Assembly (NCBI GenBank): GCA_027364495.1
Contig: DAHXPE010000107.1
Location: forward strand, 1-8,226
DNA length: 8,226 nucleotides
Source: Candidatus Heimdallarchaeota archaeon
GTDB lineage: Archaea; Asgardarchaeota; Heimdallarchaeia; Hodarchaeales; LC-3
Direction: 5' to 3'
This document shows positions 5,886 through 8,226 of this stretch, in pieces. The notes beneath the pieces are model-generated. The model did no database searches, had not been told where the DNA came from, and saw nothing but the letters and a program-made list of their open reading frames with translations. The translations under genes and the position numbers were made by a program. The first letter of the stretch is position 1. Each line of letters begins with the position of its first letter.

Positions 5886-7448
5886 TCAATGGTCTACATT
5901 TTGATGTGTTTGTTTAGTATTAATATTATTTTGGTTTATACCAAACACCCTTTTAAAGTAACCTGAATCGTCCGGTTTCGGAATATGCTCTAGATCATTA
6001 ATAGAAGCTAATCGCTGTGCTAATGCCACTTTATAATTACTTTCCATCAGACGATTTAAATTAATTTTCTGGGCTTGTGGAGAACCGGCACCATGCATTG
6101 ATTCAGTTAAATAACCGACCGCATTCCTGCCTAAAGTCATATTTTCAATTAATCTTAGCATTTTAACACGTTCAAGAGTAGAATCGCTTGATTTACCTTG
6201 AAGATATTTAATAAGAATAGGACCAGTCTCAGGATTTTCAAAATCTGATTCGGATGGTAAAGTGACAAGTAACCCACCAGCAATATCCTGAATTAACCGA
6301 CTAATTTCATAAGGGTATTTGGTAACATTATATTTGCAAACGTTAGCTAAGAGATCATCACACATCCAAACTCCTGATTTCAATTTGTAAGCCTGAAAAG
6401 AAGAAGCAATTCCTAAGCCATAAATAGTCTCGTTAAGTTGAGTAACCTCAGCAAGCTTGTCTCGAATATGAGAAACCGATGCAACACCGTTATACTCAGC
6501 TATAGCAGCTCCGGCACCAATAATGACGTCTCCAACTCCTGATTTGCAGACATAACTACGTCGATGATAGTTAGTAAACCGATCAACCAGCATGGTACAA
6601 AAATCATATTCACCATGCATGAAAACATATCTCCAAGGAATAAAAACATTATCGAAAATAACTAAAGCTTCTTGGCCAGCATAGTGAAAATTCCCGGTGT
6701 CAAAAGTACTAGACATATGTCGAAAATCATTTGACTGACGTCCGTAAATATAGGTTATACCAGGAGTTTCAACCGGTAAAGCACCAATAACTGCATAATT
6801 TTTATCCTTTTCAGTCATACGCATAGTGGGCATAACAATTAACCAGTGAGAATTAATACAACCAGTTTGATGGGCTTTAGCACCTGTTATATAAATTCCT
6901 TCTTTGTCTTCCTTTACAATATGAACGAATAAATCAGGATCGGATTGTTCATAAGGTTTTTTACTGCGATCTCCTTTGACATCAGTCATAGCACCACCTA
7001 TTACAAAATTTCCTTTATGCATTTCTTTAACAAAAGATAAAAATCTCTGATGGTAAGTAGTGCCATATTTTTCATCTATTTCAAAAGTTGTAGAATGGAG
7101 AGAGTTTAAAGCATCCATTCCAACGCAGCGTTGAAAACATGTTCCGGAAAGTTGTCCCAGTCTTCGCTGCATCTTATTCTGGAGTATAAGATCATCAGGT
7201 GATTCAGCTATGTGCAGAAAACGACTGACCGTTAAATCTGATATGGAAGAATGAGCCATAGCCAACTCAGGTTCCTTTTGACCGAGTTCATAAGTTAAAG
7301 CCATAGCATTAATAGAAGGAATAATAACTGGGTGTTCTGTTGGTTCCTCTACATGTTTTCCGTCAAAAAAAATTCGTAGACCACGATTTTTAAGACTGTT
7401 TCTGTATTCTTCAGGTGACAAAATTTGGGTTTTAATTGTATTTAGCAT
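5886..7448 (-). CDS. abfD: 4-hydroxybutyryl-CoA dehydratase / vinylacetyl-CoA delta-isomerase (AbfD-like)
   Basis: The 520-residue protein belongs to the HpaB/AbfD flavoprotein family and follows clostridial AbfD end to end. AbfD uses FAD and a [4Fe-4S] cluster to dehydrate 4-hydroxybutyryl-CoA to crotonyl-CoA. It serves aminobutyrate fermentation or archaeal hydroxybutyrate CO2-fixation cycles. Visible landmarks are Cys104-x-Gln106-x-Cys108 (cluster ligands and the conserved Gln), AHQT ending in Thr195, GQE with Glu260, HRRSY (His295, Tyr299), Cys301-Lys302, the TES Glu449, and GAGSPQAQ at 453-460. These motifs separate it from oxygen-dependent HpaB hydroxylases, which lack the cysteines. 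Known AbfD has six residues between the His and the last Cys ligand; here there are five, so the loop is one residue short. A tail of about 30 residues past the usual end is polar. The ATG at 7448 is the only sensible start; the next Met is residue 49. It is soluble and forms a tetramer in studied homologs. The substrate here is inferred. Confidence 0.9.
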   Translation of the reverse strand: MLNTIKTQILSPEEYRNSLKNRGLRIFFDGKHVEEPTEHPVIIPSINAMALTYELGQKEPELAMAHSSISDLTVSRFLHIAESPDDLILQNKMQRRLGQLSGTCFQRCVGMDALNSLHSTTFEIDEKYGTTYHQRFLSFVKEMHKGNFVIGGAMTDVKGDRSKKPYEQSDPDLFVHIVKEDKEGIYITGAKAHQTGCINSHWLIVMPTMRMTEKDKNYAVIGALPVETPGITYIYGRQSNDFRHMSSTFDTGNFHYAGQEALVIFDNVFIPWRYVFMHGEYDFCTMLVDRFTNYHRRSYVCKSGVGDVIIGAGAAIAEYNGVASVSHIRDKLAEVTQLNETIYGLGIASSFQAYKLKSGVWMCDDLLANVCKYNVTKYPYEISRLIQDIAGGLLVTLPSESDFENPETGPILIKYLQGKSSDSTLERVKMLRLIENMTLGRNAVGYLTESMHGAGSPQAQKINLNRLMESNYKVALAQRLASINDLEHIPKPDDSGYFKRVFGINQNNINTKQTHQNVDH

Positions 7449-7465
7449 AAAAATTAATTATTCTT

Positions 7466-7472
7466 ACCTCCT
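7466..7472 (-). promoter_or_regulatory. Strong Shine-Dalgarno with an unusually long spacer
   Basis: On the minus strand AGGAGGT is a full match to the archaeal Shine-Dalgarno, but 17 bases separate it from the dehydratase ATG at 7448, about twice the usual distance. The in-frame codons between are TTT, ATT, TTA and then a TAA stop, so only a rare ATT start could lie closer. Confidence 0.65.
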
Positions 7473-7489
7473 AAAAAAAATTGCTACTC

Positions 7490-7577
7490 ATAAAGTATTT
7501 TTAATTTTTAGTCAGAAGATTAATATACCTTTTATAATTCCCAATAAGCAAAAGTATTTCTAACTAAAAAACTTTAT
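7490..7577. promoter_or_regulatory. Repeated AAAGTATTT boxes in the divergent control region
   Basis: AAAGTATTTTTAA (7492-7504) and AAAGTATTTCTAA (7551-7563) are direct repeats with one mismatch. A related inverted element, AAAAAACTTTAT (7566-7577), carries ATAAAGT on the other strand, matching ATAAAGT at 7490-7496. They lie between the divergent dehydratase and winged-helix genes and flank the dehydratase TATA box, so they are candidate operators for the neighbouring regulator. Low sequence complexity tempers this. Confidence 0.4.
7529..7537 (-). promoter_or_regulatory. TATA box for the dehydratase-receiver operon
   Basis: The minus strand reads TTATAAAAG with a purine-rich GGGAA upstream, a good BRE/TATA match. 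It predicts transcription from about 7507 and a 5' leader near 58 bases that carries the Shine-Dalgarno. No closer match to the consensus is visible. Confidence 0.5.
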
Positions 7578-7604
7578 AGCAAAACAATTTGAATAAGGTA
7601 GAAA

Positions 7605-7616
7605 TTTTAATTTAAA
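7605..7616 (+). promoter_or_regulatory. Possible TATA box for the winged-helix regulator
   Basis: TTTTAATTTAAA is centred about 28 bases before the TTG start at 7639, so the transcript could be leaderless. The sequence is simple and AT-rich and the call depends on spacing. Confidence 0.3.
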
Positions 7617-7638
7617 CTCAAATTAGAGAACTGAGATA

Positions 7639-8007
7639 TTGCAGAATGCCCTATCTTCAATATATTTCGAAATCCTTAGTCATCCTATAAGACGAGCAAT
7701 TTTAGTCTTTATTGATATTGGTTCTCGAAACTATTCAGAAATAATGGAAGGCTTAGATTTTGATTTAGAAATTCGAAGCAATAAATTAAATTTTCATTTG
7801 AAGAAGATGTTATATGGAGGAATACTAGTCAAACGTGATAAATCATATGCCGCTTCTGAACTAGGATTAAAATTACTTTCTTTAATGAACCAATTTGAAA
7901 AAGTAGTGCTTAACGAGAGCAAATCAGATGAAAAAGAATATTGTACTGATGATATTATTATTTCTGAAAAAATTAATAAAGAAATAAAAAATGAAAGGAG
8001 TTTATAA
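7639..8007 (+). CDS. Winged helix-turn-helix transcriptional regulator (ArsR-like, archaeal)
   Basis: The 122-residue protein has an N-terminal winged-helix DNA-binding fold of the archaeal ArsR-like type. Residues 7-28 hold the first helices with the hallmark HPIRRAIL (15-22), 31-38 the next helix (NYSEIMEG), 46-58 the recognition helix (RSNKLNFHLKKML), 61-73 the wing (GILVKRDKSYAAS), and 74-92 the last helix of the domain. A charged tail (93-122) follows with no effector domain. No metal-binding Cys pair is visible, so metal sensing is unlikely. The start is TTG at 7639: a TAG lies just upstream and the first in-frame ATG is at residue 36, inside the DNA-binding fold. The gene is divergent from the dehydratase across 190 bases containing repeated boxes, so it may control that operon and itself; this is inference. 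Confidence 0.8.
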   Translation: MQNALSSIYFEILSHPIRRAILVFIDIGSRNYSEIMEGLDFDLEIRSNKLNFHLKKMLYGGILVKRDKSYAASELGLKLLSLMNQFEKVVLNESKSDEKEYCTDDIIISEKINKEIKNERSL

Positions 8008-8029
8008 TTTTTTTTTCTTTCTCTTTTTC
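8008..8029 (+). terminator. T-rich terminator after the winged-helix gene
   Basis: Immediately after the TAA stop comes a 22-base tract that is all T except for a few C residues. This is the classic form of an archaeal intrinsic terminator, which needs no hairpin, and it fits the end of the regulator transcript. Confidence 0.6.
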
Positions 8030-8152
8030 AATAATCTCCTTACATTTTTCATAAGATCTCAATAGAATAAATTGAGTATAAATGAAATAACCAACAAAAT
8101 TTTTAATTACGCAAGAGGCCCTAAAAATCTTATCAACTGTGGTGTGGGTGGT

Positions 8153-8193
8153 AATTGTTTAAGTAAAACTAGTTTAAAAATTCTTAAACAATT
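8153..8193. repeat. 11-bp perfect inverted repeat with an inner palindrome
   Basis: AATTGTTTAAG (8153-8163) and CTTAAACAATT (8183-8193) are perfect inverted arms separated by 19 bases. Between them is another palindrome, AAACTAGTTT (8166-8175), and a TATA-like TTTAAAAAT (8173-8181). A TATA box held between operator arms would suit repression of a gene starting at the ATG at 8208, of which only six codons are visible. It could instead form an RNA hairpin. I see nothing definable between 8030 and 8152. Confidence 0.5.
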
Positions 8194-8226
8194 CTTTAAG
8201 AAAAAAAATGTCGTTCAGACAAAACG

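Noticed and set aside
1..8226. CRISPR array, tRNA, rRNA or insertion sequence
   Set aside because: I saw no regularly spaced repeats of CRISPR length, no tRNA arms, no conserved rRNA segments and no transposase motifs or paired terminal repeats.

Overview
The window is AT-rich (roughly 30% G+C by eye) and looks archaeal. Supporting signs are TATA-like boxes about 25 bases before starts, T-rich tracts after genes, an archaeal-style winged-helix regulator, a single-finger C2H2 zinc-finger remnant, and a large extracytoplasmic beta-rich protein dense in N-glycosylation sequons. I cannot fix the lineage; an Asgard or Thaumarchaeota-related archaeon is possible, but that is inference.

Layout. Positions 99-980 (+) encode an orphan, phenylalanine-rich four-helix membrane protein. 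Positions 981-1999 are a 1-kb stretch with no convincing intact gene. It holds a pair of 20-bp-phased direct repeats next to a palindromic TATA box, and a broken C2H2 zinc-finger gene in which a stop codon sits exactly at the first zinc-binding histidine. Positions 2012-4906 (+) encode a 964-residue surface or secreted protein with carboxypeptidase-regulatory-like and Ig-like domains. Positions 4907-5475 are a convergent intergenic region with short overlapping ORFs, small repeats and no clear gene.

The metabolic locus is 5476-8007. A minus-strand pair encodes an AbfD-type 4-hydroxybutyryl-CoA dehydratase/vinylacetyl-CoA isomerase (5886-7448), followed after 20 bases by a stand-alone CheY-like receiver (5476-5865). 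A winged-helix regulator (7639-8007, +) is transcribed divergently from the dehydratase. The shared 190-base region carries recurring AAAGTATTT-type boxes, and a natural reading is that the regulator controls the dehydratase-receiver operon. The dehydratase keeps nearly all AbfD landmarks but has one residue fewer between the histidine and the last cysteine ligand of its [4Fe-4S] cluster.

The window ends (8008-8226) with a T-rich terminator and an 11-bp inverted repeat around a TATA-like box, just before a possible gene start at 8208.
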